DNA from: Oceanospirillaceae bacterium ASP10-02a
GTDB taxonomy: Bacteria > Pseudomonadota > Gammaproteobacteria > Pseudomonadales > Balneatricaceae
Reading direction: 5' to 3'
Assembly (NCBI GenBank): GCA_905182035.1
Contig: CAJIZL010000006.1
Span: forward strand, 1 to 64,000
Length of the DNA stretch: 64,000 bases
In this document: positions 34,935 to 45,931 of the stretch, one piece after another
How the letters are laid out: the number at the start of each line of letters is the position of its first letter
How positions within the stretch are numbered: position 1 is the stretch's first letter
Notes under the pieces: generated by a model
What the model was told of the DNA's origin: nothing
Databases searched by the model: none
The model's input: only the letters and a program-made list of their open reading frames with translations
Position numbers and translations under genes: made by a program

Positions 34935-35681
34935 CTATAAAGTGAAATCATCGCCTAAGTATACCTCTTTTACTTGCTGGTTCGCTAAGATATCATCACT
35001 AGTACCGTGAGCTAGAATATAACCTTCGCTAACGATATAAGCCAAATCACAAATATCAAGGGTTTCTCGTACGTTATGGTCGGTGATTAATACGCCGATA
35101 CCCTTGTCACTCAATTGCTGAATCACGTGTTTAATATCCTTTACGGAAATTGGGTCTACTCCGGCAAAGGGCTCATCTAGTAGTATAAACTGTGGTTCAC
35201 TCGCCAAAGCACGAGCGATCTCCACACGGCGGCGTTCGCCACCTGATAAACTCATGCCTAGGCTGTTACGTATATGGCCTATACTAAACTCTAATAATAG
35301 CGTTTCTAATTTTTGTAGCTGCTGACCTTTACTGAGCTGTTTTTGAGTTTGTAATATGGCTAAGATATTTTGCGCTACGGTAAGCTTACGAAATACCGAC
35401 GCTTCTTGAGGTAAGTAACCAATGCCTTTACGCGCTCTGCCATGCATAGGCTCACGAGAAATATCTTCTTGATTGATGAAGATTTGCCCACGGTCTGCTT
35501 GCACTAAACCCACAATCATATAAAAACAAGTGGTTTTTCCGGCACCATTTGGCCCCAGTAGGCCAACCACTTGACCGGCCTCAATGCGAATATTGACGTC
35601 TTTTACGATGGCTCGCTTATTGTAGGATTTAGCGAGGTTTTTGGCTTCTAAGGTTGCTACGGTGGTTGTCTTATTAAGCAT
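34935..35681 (-). CDS. lptB: LPS export ABC transporter ATPase LptB
   Basis: 248 residues with Walker [10 protein letters not shown], the signature [15 protein letters not shown], and Walker [14 protein letters not shown] followed by the switch His in TDHNV. LptB powers extraction of LPS from the inner membrane by LptFG and its transport across the LptC-LptA bridge. It is immediately downstream of lptA and upstream of rpoN, the standard gammaproteobacterial order. Confidence 0.98.
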   Translation of the reverse strand: MLNKTTTVATLEAKNLAKSYNKRAIVKDVNIRIEAGQVVGLLGPNGAGKTTCFYMIVGLVQADRGQIFINQEDISREPMHGRARKGIGYLPQEASVFRKLTVAQNILAILQTQKQLSKGQQLQKLETLLLEFSIGHIRNSLGMSLSGGERRRVEIARALASEPQFILLDEPFAGVDPISVKDIKHVIQQLSDKGIGVLITDHNVRETLDICDLAYIVSEGYILAHGTSDDILANQQVKEVYLGDDFTL

Positions 35682-35713
35682 GAGATCAGTGTCTAATTTG
35701 TGTCAGGTGAGAG

Positions 35714-36277
35714 TTAACTAGACTTAGGTAAGAAAATCATTTTGACTCGCTTGTCTTTGGCACCAGTGGCTTTTACGTTATCTCTAGGTATGTCGAAAAG
35801 GATTTCATGGCCACTAAACCGGTTGCCACGCTGGATGAGCTTGGCGTTGCCTAACAGGGTTAAGTATTCGGCATTAACTTGATAATCAATACTCTTCCCC
35901 CAAGCTTCCATGGTGTCGCTTTGGCCGTCTCCTGTAGGTTCTGACTGTTGACGCATATAGGCTAAACCGTCATAGGGACCTTCCGTGGCTAACATGGTTT
36001 GTATACCGTCGTCATTGAAGGTGACTTTTACGCTGGATGCTTCAATTTGCATGGTGCCTCGGGTGATAATAACATTGCCAGAATAAATGGAAAAACCTTC
36101 CCCCTCATTGAGCTCAGCACTGTCGGCGGCAATTTCTAAGGGTTGCTGACGGTCGCTATTAAGGGCCCACGATGATGGACTCGCAAACCATGCTGCGCTA
36201 GCAAACAAGCAGATCAAAAATCCCTGCCAATGGCGAAGACGCAAAGCGTTGAGGGCGTGTTGGGTGGGCAATAACAT
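35714..36277 (-). CDS. lptA: LPS transport periplasmic protein LptA
   Basis: 187 residues with an N-terminal signal sequence ending near SSWA. An OstA-type beta-jellyroll domain follows (QPLEIAADSAELNEGEGFSIYSGNVIITRGTMQI..., FSGHEILFDIPRDNVKATG). LptA polymerises into the periplasmic LPS bridge. It is two bases from lptC and 32 bases from lptB. Confidence 0.95.
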   Translation of the reverse strand: MLLPTQHALNALRLRHWQGFLICLFASAAWFASPSSWALNSDRQQPLEIAADSAELNEGEGFSIYSGNVIITRGTMQIEASSVKVTFNDDGIQTMLATEGPYDGLAYMRQQSEPTGDGQSDTMEAWGKSIDYQVNAEYLTLLGNAKLIQRGNRFSGHEILFDIPRDNVKATGAKDKRVKMIFLPKSS

Positions 36278-36279
36278 AA

Positions 36280-36855
36280 CTAATTCCTTGGCATGGAGTG
36301 GGTGCCCTTGACCTGATGCAAGAACAGTAAACGTTGGTTGTCGAGTGTGAGCTGCATTCCCGTGCCCGTCAAGTGGCTATACTTGGCGACTAGGTTAACC
36401 TGCTCGTCAGATTCTGCGTAATTTTGTTTGGGAAATAATCTTAAACTTTGGCTGTTAAGGCTAAAAGGTCTGTTAACATCTGGGCCGTTGGTCACCAGTG
36501 CGTTACCCATTAAGTTAATTTGAGCACCAGAATCCAATATAAGGCCTTCGTCTGCTTTGCCAAACCACGCAGCGTTAGTGTCGGCTAAGTAGATGTTAAA
36601 TCTGGGTTGCAGCATATCTGTGGTACCAAATTCTCGAATGTGAGTAAATCGCTTGGCACTGATGTTAGAAGACAACGCACCTTGTTCATCATATTGGCTA
36701 ATAGTTGCATGAGTAAGGTAATAGTCAGGAATCCACTGGGCTTCTGATTCTGTGGTCTGCTGCACTTCTTGTTGCCACCACCAAAATAGGAATGCTGCCA
36801 AAGCTAAAGTAACTAAGTTAATATATAACCAGCGACCACGAAAAAGTGCAGCCAT
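36280..36855 (-). CDS. lptC: LPS export protein LptC
   Basis: 191 residues with an N-terminal membrane anchor (about 9-27) and a periplasmic YrbK-type domain (DYYLTHATISQYDEQGALSSNISAKRFTH, LVTNGPDVNRPFSLNSQSLRLFP). It links LptBFG to LptA. It overlaps the kdsC stop by one base, so translation is coupled. Confidence 0.94.
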   Translation of the reverse strand: MAALFRGRWLYINLVTLALAAFLFWWWQQEVQQTTESEAQWIPDYYLTHATISQYDEQGALSSNISAKRFTHIREFGTTDMLQPRFNIYLADTNAAWFGKADEGLILDSGAQINLMGNALVTNGPDVNRPFSLNSQSLRLFPKQNYAESDEQVNLVAKYSHLTGTGMQLTLDNQRLLFLHQVKGTHSMPRN

Positions 36856-37421
36856 TAGGAGGGCACTGCGAGTTGGGTATTAAGGTAAGGGGCTAACGCA
36901 GTGTCCCATGTGCCTTGCGCCTGCATAATTAAATCACACACCTCCCGCACTGCACCTTGGCCGCCACAACGTTGTGTAACGTACTGACTGTGAAGCACCA
37001 TGGTGTTAGTTGCATTAGGCAAAGTAATGCCTAAGCCAACTTTGATAATGGCTGCAAGGTCTGGCAAGTCGTCGCCCATGTAGGCCATTTCAGTCCAATC
37101 TAGCTGTAAATCGTTGGTGAGTTGATGCAATGCTATAAGTTTATCTTCTCTTCCTTGTAACAACAGTTCGATACCCAGTTGTTGTGCCCGCTGCGCCACA
37201 ATGTTGGACGTCCTGCCGGTGACGATAGCTACTTTTACACCGCTAGCTTGGAGCATTTTAATGCCTTGGCCATCGAGGCTATTAAAGGCCTTAATTTCTT
37301 CGCCTTGGTTGCCAAAATAGAGCTGGCCATCGCTTAAGACGCCATCCACGTCTAAAGCTAGCAGGCGCACCGAACGAGCGTGGTTGGCAAATTGAGCATC
37401 GGTTAGCGGTGGCGAAGGCAT
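36855..37421 (-). CDS. kdsC: KDO 8-phosphate phosphatase KdsC
   Basis: 188 residues from the ATG at 37421, nine bases after AGGGG; the frame extends to 37439 inside kdsD. The HAD motif is LLALDVDGVLSDG, with IVTGR and the MGDDLPDLAAI metal-binding segment. It dephosphorylates KDO-8-P for lipopolysaccharide core synthesis. It is coupled to kdsD upstream. Confidence 0.96.
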   Translation of the reverse strand: MPSPPLTDAQFANHARSVRLLALDVDGVLSDGQLYFGNQGEEIKAFNSLDGQGIKMLQASGVKVAIVTGRTSNIVAQRAQQLGIELLLQGREDKLIALHQLTNDLQLDWTEMAYMGDDLPDLAAIIKVGLGITLPNATNTMVLHSQYVTQRCGGQGAVREVCDLIMQAQGTWDTALAPYLNTQLAVPS

Positions 37422-37422
37422 G

Positions 37423-38430
37423 TTATATGACCCCTGCATTTAACAAATCATGCATATTAATTGCACCCACTGGTTGGTGGTTTTTATCACACACAATGAG
37501 CGCATTAATTTTGTGTTGTTCCATTAGTTGTAACGCTTGGGCGGCTAACATATCGGCTTGGGCTTGCACTGGGTCGCGCGTCATTAGCTCACTAATTTGG
37601 CATTCACGTAGGTCATTGCTGTGGTCTAAACTGCGGCGCAAATCACCATCTGTATAAATACCAGTGAGTTCGCCTTGGGTGTTAACTACTGCCGTCATAC
37701 CCATACCTTTTTGGGTCATTTCCATTAATGCATCGGCAAAGCGAGTGTCTTGCGAGACCATTGGTAGGGCTTTGCCAGCGTGCATAATATCACTGACTTT
37801 TAACAGCAATTTACGGCCTAAAGCGCCACCTGGGTGAGAAAAGGCAAAATCGTGGGCACTAAAGCCTTTTGCTTCTAGTAATGCGATGGCAAGGGCATCG
37901 CCCATGACTAAGCTGGCTGTGGTGCTAGATGTAGGTGCAAGGTTTAACGGGCAGGCTTCAGTACTAACCTGTACATTAAGGTGTACATCTGCAGCTTGGG
38001 CAATGGTGGAACTTGCCACACCTGTCATGGCAATCAGGGGAGCACCTAAGCGTTTTAACATGGGTAATAAGGTGATAATTTCGCTGGTGGTGCCTGAGTA
38101 AGATAATGCAATTACCACATCTTTGGCAGTGATCATGCCCATGTCACCATGGCTAGCTTCACCTGGATGAACAAAAAAAGCGGGTGTGCCAGTGCTGGCT
38201 AAGGTGGCAGCTATTTTGTTGGCAATGTGGCCCGATTTACCCATACCTAGCAGTACCACACGGGCTGAACAATCCATTAATAGCTGGCATGCTTGCTCGA
38301 AGGCGGCATCGATGCGAGTGGCGAGTTCAGCAATAGCGGCTTGTTCTAAGCCGATGGTGCGTAACGCAGATTCAGCAAACGGCGTAGCCAGAGTTTGGCT
38401 GGGTCGTGTAGTGTCGTTATGGCTCAACAC
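37423..38430 (-). CDS. kdsD: arabinose-5-phosphate isomerase KdsD
   Basis: 335 residues. The SIS domain has GMGKSGHIANKIAATLASTGTPAFFVHPGEASHGDMG and the ALSYSGTTSEI loop. Two CBS domains follow (from about 205). It makes D-arabinose 5-phosphate, the first precursor of KDO, so it acts just before KdsC in the same pathway. Confidence 0.97.
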   Translation of the reverse strand: MLSHNDTTRPSQTLATPFAESALRTIGLEQAAIAELATRIDAAFEQACQLLMDCSARVVLLGMGKSGHIANKIAATLASTGTPAFFVHPGEASHGDMGMITAKDVVIALSYSGTTSEIITLLPMLKRLGAPLIAMTGVASSTIAQAADVHLNVQVSTEACPLNLAPTSSTTASLVMGDALAIALLEAKGFSAHDFAFSHPGGALGRKLLLKVSDIMHAGKALPMVSQDTRFADALMEMTQKGMGMTAVVNTQGELTGIYTDGDLRRSLDHSNDLRECQISELMTRDPVQAQADMLAAQALQLMEQHKINALIVCDKNHQPVGAINMHDLLNAGVI

Positions 38431-38453
38431 ATCTCCTAAGGCATGTTAGTGAA

Positions 38454-39398
38454 TTATGTAGCGTTAGTATAAAGTAAAAGCATATACATAACATAGATCA
38501 ACAGTAGTACGCTGCCCATGGGCCGGGTAATGGTGCCGCCACGGCGAGCCTTAAACCCAAGAGCAAGAATGAATAGGGTTAATAAAAGCATTAATCCATA
38601 GTCACGCCACAAAACGTCGGCTTCTATTACCACTGGGCTGATAAGAGCGGGAATAGCCATAACCCCCAGCAAGTTAAAGATATTTGAGCCAATAATATTA
38701 CCTAGGGCCATGCCATGTTGACCTTTGCGGGCACTCATAATGGAGGCTGCAAGCTCTGGTAGACTTGTACCAATGGCGATGATGGTGAGACCAATGATCA
38801 TCTCACTCACACCTAAGGCTGTGGCAATGTATATGGCACCACCCACTAGAATCCTTGAACCCAATGCTAATATAGCCAAGCCTACCAATAGCCAAAAAAT
38901 ACCTGCTTTCAAGCTCATTTCGGCTAAGGGTCCTACTTGGTCTTCTGGATGCTCCTGCTGATAACGTTTAAACAAATATAAACACACGACCAAACCAAAT
39001 AATAGTAAGGCACTATCTACTGCATCAAGGTAGTAATCTAGCAATATAATGCCTGCACCAACGGTGGCGATGGTTAATATTGGCAATTCAATGCGCACCA
39101 AGTTGCCTCTTATAGGTAGCGGAGACACAAGGGCCGTGGCTCCCAGTACTAAGGCGATGTTGGCGATGTTGGAGCCGATGGCATTGCCAATAGCTAGACC
39201 CGGTGCATGATCTAGTGCAGCCATGGTGGACACCAGCATTTCTGGGGCCGAGGTGCCAAAGGCCACTATAGTAAGACCAATAAGCATAGGCGACATGCCC
39301 AAGTGGCCTGCGGTGGCACAAGCGCCGTCAACAAAACGGTCGGCACTCCAAATAAGTAAGCCCAAACCAACTAGAATGGCGGCAATTGCAATAATCAT
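38454..39398 (-). CDS. CaCA-family Na+/Ca2+ antiporter (YrbG-like)
   Basis: About 314 residues from the ATG at 39398; a GTG at 39443 is in frame but has no ribosome-binding site. It has ten or so membrane helices and two inverted alpha repeats: LTIVAFGTSAPEMLVS with GNAIGSNIANI, and LTIIAIGTSLPELAAS with GNIIGSNIFNL. These repeats bind cation in this family. It lies between kdsD and mlaF, as yrbG does in Escherichia coli. The ion specificity is inferred from the family. Confidence 0.93.
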   Translation of the reverse strand: MIIAIAAILVGLGLLIWSADRFVDGACATAGHLGMSPMLIGLTIVAFGTSAPEMLVSTMAALDHAPGLAIGNAIGSNIANIALVLGATALVSPLPIRGNLVRIELPILTIATVGAGIILLDYYLDAVDSALLLFGLVVCLYLFKRYQQEHPEDQVGPLAEMSLKAGIFWLLVGLAILALGSRILVGGAIYIATALGVSEMIIGLTIIAIGTSLPELAASIMSARKGQHGMALGNIIGSNIFNLLGVMAIPALISPVVIEADVLWRDYGLMLLLTLFILALGFKARRGGTITRPMGSVLLLIYVMYMLLLYTNAT

Positions 39399-39577
39399 AT
39401 AAAAGTCTAAGTAAGAGTGGTGATAAACGGTTAATGGAAGCACTAAGTAAAGCTAGGCCAAACGGCGAGGGGCAATGAAACCAAGAGTCGACGCAATTTG
39501 CAAGTCTCTTTGCAGTTAAGCGCGTCAATGCTAAACTTGGGCTTAGATAACTTTAGCGCCTAACCGGAACCTCATAT

Positions 39578-40384
39578 ATGGCCACAAACGGCATTATTAA
39601 CATACGCAATGTTAGCTTTTATCGTGGTGACAGGGTGATATTCGAAAACCTTAACTGTGCCATAGCTGCCGGAAAAATCACTGCTATTATGGGCCCTAGC
39701 GGCACTGGTAAAACCACCCTCTTGCGCTTGATTGGTGGCCAGTTGCAACCACATAAGGGGCAGGTGCTGCTGTTTGATCAGGATATTGCTCGGCTTAATC
39801 GTAAACAGCTCAACCATCTACGTGCGCGTATGGGGGTATTGTTTCAAAGTGGGGCCTTGTTTACGGATTTGTCAGTGTTTGAAAACGTCGCCTTCCCGTT
39901 ACGAGAGCACATGAATTTGTCGGCAGATGAATTGTATAATAGGGTCTTGCTAAAACTAGAAGCAGTGGGTTTGCGCGGTGCCAGGGACTTAATGCCGTCA
40001 CAACTTTCTGGTGGTATGGCGAGACGAGTTGCCCTAGCTCGAGCGGTGGCAATGGAGCCAGAAATCATTCTTTACGACGAGCCGTTTGCAGGACAGGATC
40101 CTATTGCTATGGCGGTGCTACAAAGGTTAATCAAAGGCCTCAATTCTCAAATGCAGCTGACTAGCGTGTTGGTATCACATGACATTGCAGAAGCTTGTGC
40201 CATTGCCGACCAAGTGATTTTGTTAGGTGAAGGCCGGGTGTTAGCGCAGGATAGTCCTGCTGCTTTGCAGGCCAGTGCCGATCCTGCAGTAAAACAATTT
40301 ATCCACGGCGAAGCAGACGGTGTGATTCCATTCCATTTTCCGGCACTGCCCTTGCAAGAAGAGCTGCGGGGCCAATCAAAATGA
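39578..40384 (+). CDS. mlaF: phospholipid transport ATPase MlaF
   Basis: 268 residues with Walker A GPSGTGKTT, the signature LSGGMARRVALARAV and Walker B IILYDEPFAGQDP. MlaF with MlaE and MlaD forms the inner-membrane complex that moves phospholipids to or from the outer membrane via MlaC and keeps the outer leaflet asymmetric. The mlaE ATG overlaps its stop (ATGA). Confidence 0.97.
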   Translation: MATNGIINIRNVSFYRGDRVIFENLNCAIAAGKITAIMGPSGTGKTTLLRLIGGQLQPHKGQVLLFDQDIARLNRKQLNHLRARMGVLFQSGALFTDLSVFENVAFPLREHMNLSADELYNRVLLKLEAVGLRGARDLMPSQLSGGMARRVALARAVAMEPEIILYDEPFAGQDPIAMAVLQRLIKGLNSQMQLTSVLVSHDIAEACAIADQVILLGEGRVLAQDSPAALQASADPAVKQFIHGEADGVIPFHFPALPLQEELRGQSK

Positions 40385-41163
40385 TCAACCTTATTGCTGA
40401 CTTAGGCGCTGGTCTATTGACTAGGTTGGTGCAAATAGGCCAAGCCTTACTGATGTTGTTACAGGCCATTTTTGTGCAACCTAAGGCGTCCAGTTTACCT
40501 CGGCTAATGCAGCAGCTCTTTGTAGTGGGGGTTCAGTCGCTTATTATTATGCTGGTGTCGGCATTGTTTATTGGTATGGTTTTGGGTTTGCAGGGCTATA
40601 CCTTATTGTCCGCCTATGGCTCCGAACAAGCGGTGGGCCAGATGGTAGCTCTAACCTTAGTGAGGGAGCTTTCTCCCGTTGTTGCTGCCTTGTTGTTTGC
40701 TGGCCGAGCCGGTTCTGCTTTAACTGCAGAGATTGGTTTGATGAAGGCCACAGAACAATTGGCGAGTTTAGAAATGTTTGGCATAGACCCGCTTCACCGT
40801 ATTGTTGCGCCCCGTTTTTGGGCAGGCATGATTTCCCTACCACTACTGGTGGCCATCTTTAGCTTGGTAGGCATATATGGTGGGCACTTAGTGGCTGTGG
40901 ATTGGCTTGGTGTCTACAGTGGTTCTTATTGGGGCAACATGCAGCAGGCCGTAGATTTTAATGAAGATGTGCTCAATGGCATGATTAAAGCTTTGGTGTT
41001 CGCTTTTTTGATTAGCTGGATCGCGTTGTATCAGGGGTATTCATGTGTCCCAACGTCACAAGGTATAAGTGCGGCTACAACCCGCACCGTAGTTTATAGT
41101 TCCTTGGCTATTTTAGGGTTTGATTTTATTTTAACAGCGCTAATGTTTGGAGGCGCAGTATGA
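40381..41163 (+). CDS. mlaE: phospholipid transport permease MlaE
   Basis: 260 residues with five to six membrane helices and the MlaE family motif (LVRELSPVVAALLFAGRAGSALTAEIGLMKATEQLASLEMFGIDP). It is the permease of the MlaFEDB complex. It overlaps both mlaF and mlaD by four bases. Confidence 0.97.
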   Translation: MINLIADLGAGLLTRLVQIGQALLMLLQAIFVQPKASSLPRLMQQLFVVGVQSLIIMLVSALFIGMVLGLQGYTLLSAYGSEQAVGQMVALTLVRELSPVVAALLFAGRAGSALTAEIGLMKATEQLASLEMFGIDPLHRIVAPRFWAGMISLPLLVAIFSLVGIYGGHLVAVDWLGVYSGSYWGNMQQAVDFNEDVLNGMIKALVFAFLISWIALYQGYSCVPTSQGISAATTRTVVYSSLAILGFDFILTALMFGGAV

Positions 41164-41621
41164 ACAAGAGATGGTTGGAGCTGAGTGTAGGCTTAATGAT
41201 GGTGGCTGGATTAGCTGCTTTAGTGGCTTTGGCCTTGCAGGTAAGTGGTGGCAATATGTCTCGCAACGCCGAACATTATGCCATTAGTGCTTTGTTTGAG
41301 AACGCTGCAGGCCTTGGCCCTAAAGCTAAAGTAACCATGGCAGGGGTTATTGTGGGAGAGGTGGTTGCCGTTGGCATAGACCCACATACGTTAATGGCTG
41401 AAGTGCACATGAAGATTAATAGTCAAGTGAATTATATATCCATCGATTCTAGCGCCAGTATTCTTACGGCTGGTTTATTGGGTGAAAAATATATTGGCCT
41501 TACGGTAGGAGCAGAAGACGATGTGTTAGTGGCTGGAGATGTGATTGAAGACACCCAGTCGGCATTGGTATTAGAAGAGCTTATTAGCCAATTTTTGCTC
41601 AACGTTGGTGACAACAAATAA
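41160..41621 (+). CDS. mlaD: phospholipid-binding MCE protein MlaD
   Basis: 153 residues: an N-terminal transmembrane helix, then one MCE domain (YAISALFENAAGLGPKAKVTMAGVIVGEV, SILTAGLLGEKYIGL). It is the usual MlaD length. MlaD forms the periplasmic hexameric ring through which lipids pass to MlaC. Confidence 0.96.
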   Translation: MNKRWLELSVGLMMVAGLAALVALALQVSGGNMSRNAEHYAISALFENAAGLGPKAKVTMAGVIVGEVVAVGIDPHTLMAEVHMKINSQVNYISIDSSASILTAGLLGEKYIGLTVGAEDDVLVAGDVIEDTQSALVLEELISQFLLNVGDNK

Positions 41622-41627
41622 GGAACC

Positions 41628-42284
41628 ATGAAGATGCTGAATTTTAATGCCCACAGTAAAAAAATAGTTTTGACTGCGTTGCTGCTTTTCTGTGCTCTGA
41701 CGGTAAAAGCAGATGAATGGAAAGAGGCTAGTCAGGTGGTTGAGCAAAGTACTCAAGCCATGATCGACTTGCTTAAGCAGGGGGGCATAGAAGCATCTGA
41801 TGACAGTGATGTTGCCAGTGAAACTGTGCCTTTAAGTGAGTCAGAATTGCTGCTAGGTATGGAACTGGTTTTGGGTCCTGTAATAGATTTCGACAGTCTT
41901 GCCAAGGGCGTTATGGCTAAATTTTATCGCCGGGCATCGGCACAACAAATCAAGGATTTTAGTCTCGCCTTTAAGCGCTCATTGCTGAATACATATTCGC
42001 GGGCCGTGGTGGCTTTGAAAATTAATAACTTTGAAATTCAATCTAACGCCAATAATAACAGTAAGCCTGGGCGACAAAAAGTTTGGGTCAAGGTCTATGC
42101 CAACGGCGCAGCTTATGACATCAACTACGCCATGAAAAAACGGCAACAAGGCTGGAAGGTCACTAACGTTAGCCTTAATGGCATTAACTTAGGCTTAGCC
42201 TTTAGGCAACAGTTCTCTACTGCCATGGCGCAAAATAAAGGCAATATGGATGACGTCATCGCATTTTGGAATGATCCGTCTTGA
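41628..42284 (+). CDS. mlaC: periplasmic phospholipid carrier MlaC
   Basis: 218 residues with a signal peptide ending near LTVKA and an MlaC/Ttg2D domain (MELVLGPVIDFDSLAKGVMAKFYRRAS, FKRSLLNTYSRAVV, WKVTNVSLNGINLGLAFRQQF). It shuttles lipids between MlaFED and the outer-membrane complex. AAGGA lies before the ATG. No mlaB follows. Confidence 0.95.
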   Translation: MKMLNFNAHSKKIVLTALLLFCALTVKADEWKEASQVVEQSTQAMIDLLKQGGIEASDDSDVASETVPLSESELLLGMELVLGPVIDFDSLAKGVMAKFYRRASAQQIKDFSLAFKRSLLNTYSRAVVALKINNFEIQSNANNNSKPGRQKVWVKVYANGAAYDINYAMKKRQQGWKVTNVSLNGINLGLAFRQQFSTAMAQNKGNMDDVIAFWNDPS

Positions 42285-42329
42285 GCCCGTTGAATGACTA
42301 GTTGGTGGTAGCGATAAGGGTGAGTATTT

Positions 42330-42338
42330 TGCTATAAT
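42330..42338 (+). promoter_or_regulatory. extended -10 promoter before ibaG
   Basis: TGCTATAAT is a TGn-extended -10 element in the mlaC-ibaG gap, with no clear -35. It would give the ibaG-murA-hisG-hisD genes their own transcript. Confidence 0.5.
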
Positions 42339-42386
42339 TACGCCGCTATTTATTACTCCTCAATTCATTAGCCCATGGAGAATATC

Positions 42387-42629
42387 GTGGACGCAGAACA
42401 AGTTAAACAAATTATTGAGCAACAACTCGTTGGCACGCAAGTGATCCCTAGTGGCGAAGGTTGTAGCTTTCAGGTCACGGTGATTGGCGACTTGTTTGCA
42501 GGTTTATCTCCGGTTAAAAAACAACAGCTGGTTTATGGTTGCCTGACGGATCAAATCGCAGACGGTTCCATTCACGCTTTAGGCATTAAAGCCTATACGA
42601 CAGACCAATGGCAGAGCTTAAGCACTTAA
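42387..42629 (+). CDS. ibaG: BolA-family protein IbaG
   Basis: About 80 residues with the BolA fold: GCSFQVTVIGDLFAGLSPVKKQQLVYGCL and the IHALGIKAYT ending. The GTG at 42387 is preferred because GGAG (42377-42380) is six bases upstream; an ATG at 42375, lacking a binding site, would add four residues. IbaG interacts with monothiol glutaredoxin and affects iron-sulfur and envelope homeostasis. Its place just before murA is conserved in gammaproteobacteria. Confidence 0.9.
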   Translation: MDAEQVKQIIEQQLVGTQVIPSGEGCSFQVTVIGDLFAGLSPVKKQQLVYGCLTDQIADGSIHALGIKAYTTDQWQSLST

Positions 42630-43934
<1,305 letters not shown>

Positions 43935-43950
43935 CTGAGAAAATACCACC

Positions 43951-44595
43951 ATGCCCAATAGCCTAACTATCGCATTATCTAAAGGCCGTATTTTAAAAGA
44001 AACCTTGCCCCTTTTTGCAAGTGCCGGCATAGAGCCTTTGGAAGATGTATATACCAGTCGTAAGTTGGTGTTTGAAACCACCCAGCCTGGGGTGAGGTTT
44101 TTAGTGATTCGTGCGACAGATGTTCCCACCTATGTGTCATACGGTGCTGCAGATATGGGTGTGGCGGGTAAAGATGTTTTGCTAGAGCATGGTGGCGGTG
44201 GCTTATATGAGCCTTTAGATCTACAGATCTCTAAGTGTCGGTTGATGACTTGCGCCCCTGTTGGTGCTGCACCAGCGGGTAGACGTTTACGAGTGGCTTC
44301 TAAATTCGTCAATATCACCAAGGCCTATTTTGCTGAGCAAGGACAGCAAGTGGATATTATCAAACTATATGGGGCTATGGAATTGGCCCCTATTCTAGGC
44401 TTGGCTGATCAAATTGTGGATATTGTTGATACAGGCAATACCCTTAGGGCCAACGGCCTAGAACCGTTGGCAGAGATTGCAACAATAAGTAGTCGGTTAG
44501 TGGTTGGTCAAGCCTCTATGAAGCTTAAGCACGGCCGCATAGGTCCGCTTATTGAACAGTTGTCTGCGGCGGTCAACGCCATCCAAGGGCGTTAA
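43951..44595 (+). CDS. hisG: ATP phosphoribosyltransferase catalytic subunit, short form
   Basis: 214 residues with [19 protein letters not shown] and the PRPP-binding segment [19 protein letters not shown]. It lacks the C-terminal regulatory domain of long HisG, so it belongs to the HisGS form, which needs the HisZ partner (not in this window). It catalyses the first step of histidine biosynthesis. hisD begins one base after its stop. Confidence 0.96.
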   Translation: MPNSLTIALSKGRILKETLPLFASAGIEPLEDVYTSRKLVFETTQPGVRFLVIRATDVPTYVSYGAADMGVAGKDVLLEHGGGGLYEPLDLQISKCRLMTCAPVGAAPAGRRLRVASKFVNITKAYFAEQGQQVDIIKLYGAMELAPILGLADQIVDIVDTGNTLRANGLEPLAEIATISSRLVVGQASMKLKHGRIGPLIEQLSAAVNAIQGR

Positions 44596-44596
44596 C

Positions 44597-45904
44597 ATGC
44601 AGTGGCTCAAAGTTAATCGACTAGATACTCAACAGGCTAATTTTGAGGCTAAGCTTAACCATTTGCTTGGTTGGGAAAGTGTTTCTGATCAGCGGGTACA
44701 GAAAACTGTTGCGGATATTATTGAACGAGTAAGAGTGCAGGGTGATACGGCCTTATTACAACTGACTAACCAGCTGGATCGCACACCGTTTAAAACTGCG
44801 GTGGAACTTGAGATACCTCAACAAAAACTTGAGCAAGCACTGGCTGATATTACTGACGGGGAACGGGAGGCCCTGCAAACAGCTGCTGATCGTATTCGCT
44901 CCTACCACCAGCACCAAAAACAAGATTCGTGGAGTTATGTTGAAGCTGATGGCACCTTACTTGGCCAGCAAATCACTGCAATGGATCGTGTAGGTATTTA
45001 TGTGCCGGGTGGCAAGGCGAGTTACCCCTCATCGGTACTCATGAATGCCATTCCTGCCAAGGTGGCTGGGGTGAAAGAAATTATCATGACCGTACCGTTA
45101 CCCAACGGCAAGGTTAACCCCCTAGTGCTGGCGGCGGCGGCTATTGCAGGTGTAGATCGTGTATTTGCCATTGGCGGTGCACAGGCTATTGCGGCCCTTG
45201 CTCACGGTACTTCTATGGTGCCAAAAGTAGATAAAATAGTGGGCCCGGGTAATATCTATGTTGCCACGGCAAAACGTGCGGTGTTTGGTACTTGTGGTAT
45301 CGACATGATTGCTGGGCCGTCAGAAATTTTAGTCATTTGTGACGGTCAAACTAATCCAGACTGGGTAGCGATGGATTTGTTTTCCCAAGCGGAGCACGAT
45401 GAGCAAGCCCAATCCATTTTGTTGTGCCCAGATAAAGATTACTTGGATCAGGTTGAGGCAAGCTTCAAAGCCCTGCTACCTACGCTGGAACGTAGCAGTA
45501 TTATCAAAGCTTCAATTGAAGACCGTGGTGCCCTTATTCATGTGACAGATATGCAAGAAGCCATTGATATTGCCAACCGTATTGCCCCTGAACACTTAGA
45601 GCTATCTGTGGCTGATCCTGAAGCCATGTTACCCAAAATACGCCATGCTGGTGCCATCTTTATGGGTCGTCATACAGCAGAAGCCTTAGGCGATTACTGT
45701 GCTGGGCCAAACCACGTACTGCCAACCTCTGGCACTGCGCGCTTCTCGTCACCCCTAGGTGTTTACGACTTCCAAAAGCGCTCGTCTTTGATTATGTTTT
45801 CACAACAAGGTGCCAGCGAAATGGGTAAAGTGGCATCGGTGTTGGCCCGAGGTGAAAGCCTAACAGCTCACGCGCGTTCTGCCGAATACCGTATCCTTGA
45901 CTAA
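44597..45904 (+). CDS. hisD: histidinol dehydrogenase HisD
   Basis: 435 residues from the ATG at 44597, right after the hisG stop; the frame extends upstream to 44552 inside hisG. Signature segments are [39 protein letters not shown] and the zinc/active-site region [13 protein letters not shown], plus [18 protein letters not shown]. It oxidises histidinol to histidine in the last two steps. It ends 27 bases from convergent cmoB. Confidence 0.98.
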   Translation: MQWLKVNRLDTQQANFEAKLNHLLGWESVSDQRVQKTVADIIERVRVQGDTALLQLTNQLDRTPFKTAVELEIPQQKLEQALADITDGEREALQTAADRIRSYHQHQKQDSWSYVEADGTLLGQQITAMDRVGIYVPGGKASYPSSVLMNAIPAKVAGVKEIIMTVPLPNGKVNPLVLAAAAIAGVDRVFAIGGAQAIAALAHGTSMVPKVDKIVGPGNIYVATAKRAVFGTCGIDMIAGPSEILVICDGQTNPDWVAMDLFSQAEHDEQAQSILLCPDKDYLDQVEASFKALLPTLERSSIIKASIEDRGALIHVTDMQEAIDIANRIAPEHLELSVADPEAMLPKIRHAGAIFMGRHTAEALGDYCAGPNHVLPTSGTARFSSPLGVYDFQKRSSLIMFSQQGASEMGKVASVLARGESLTAHARSAEYRILD

Positions 45905-45931
45905 AGCCTTTGGCTTAGCGCCACTTAAGCT

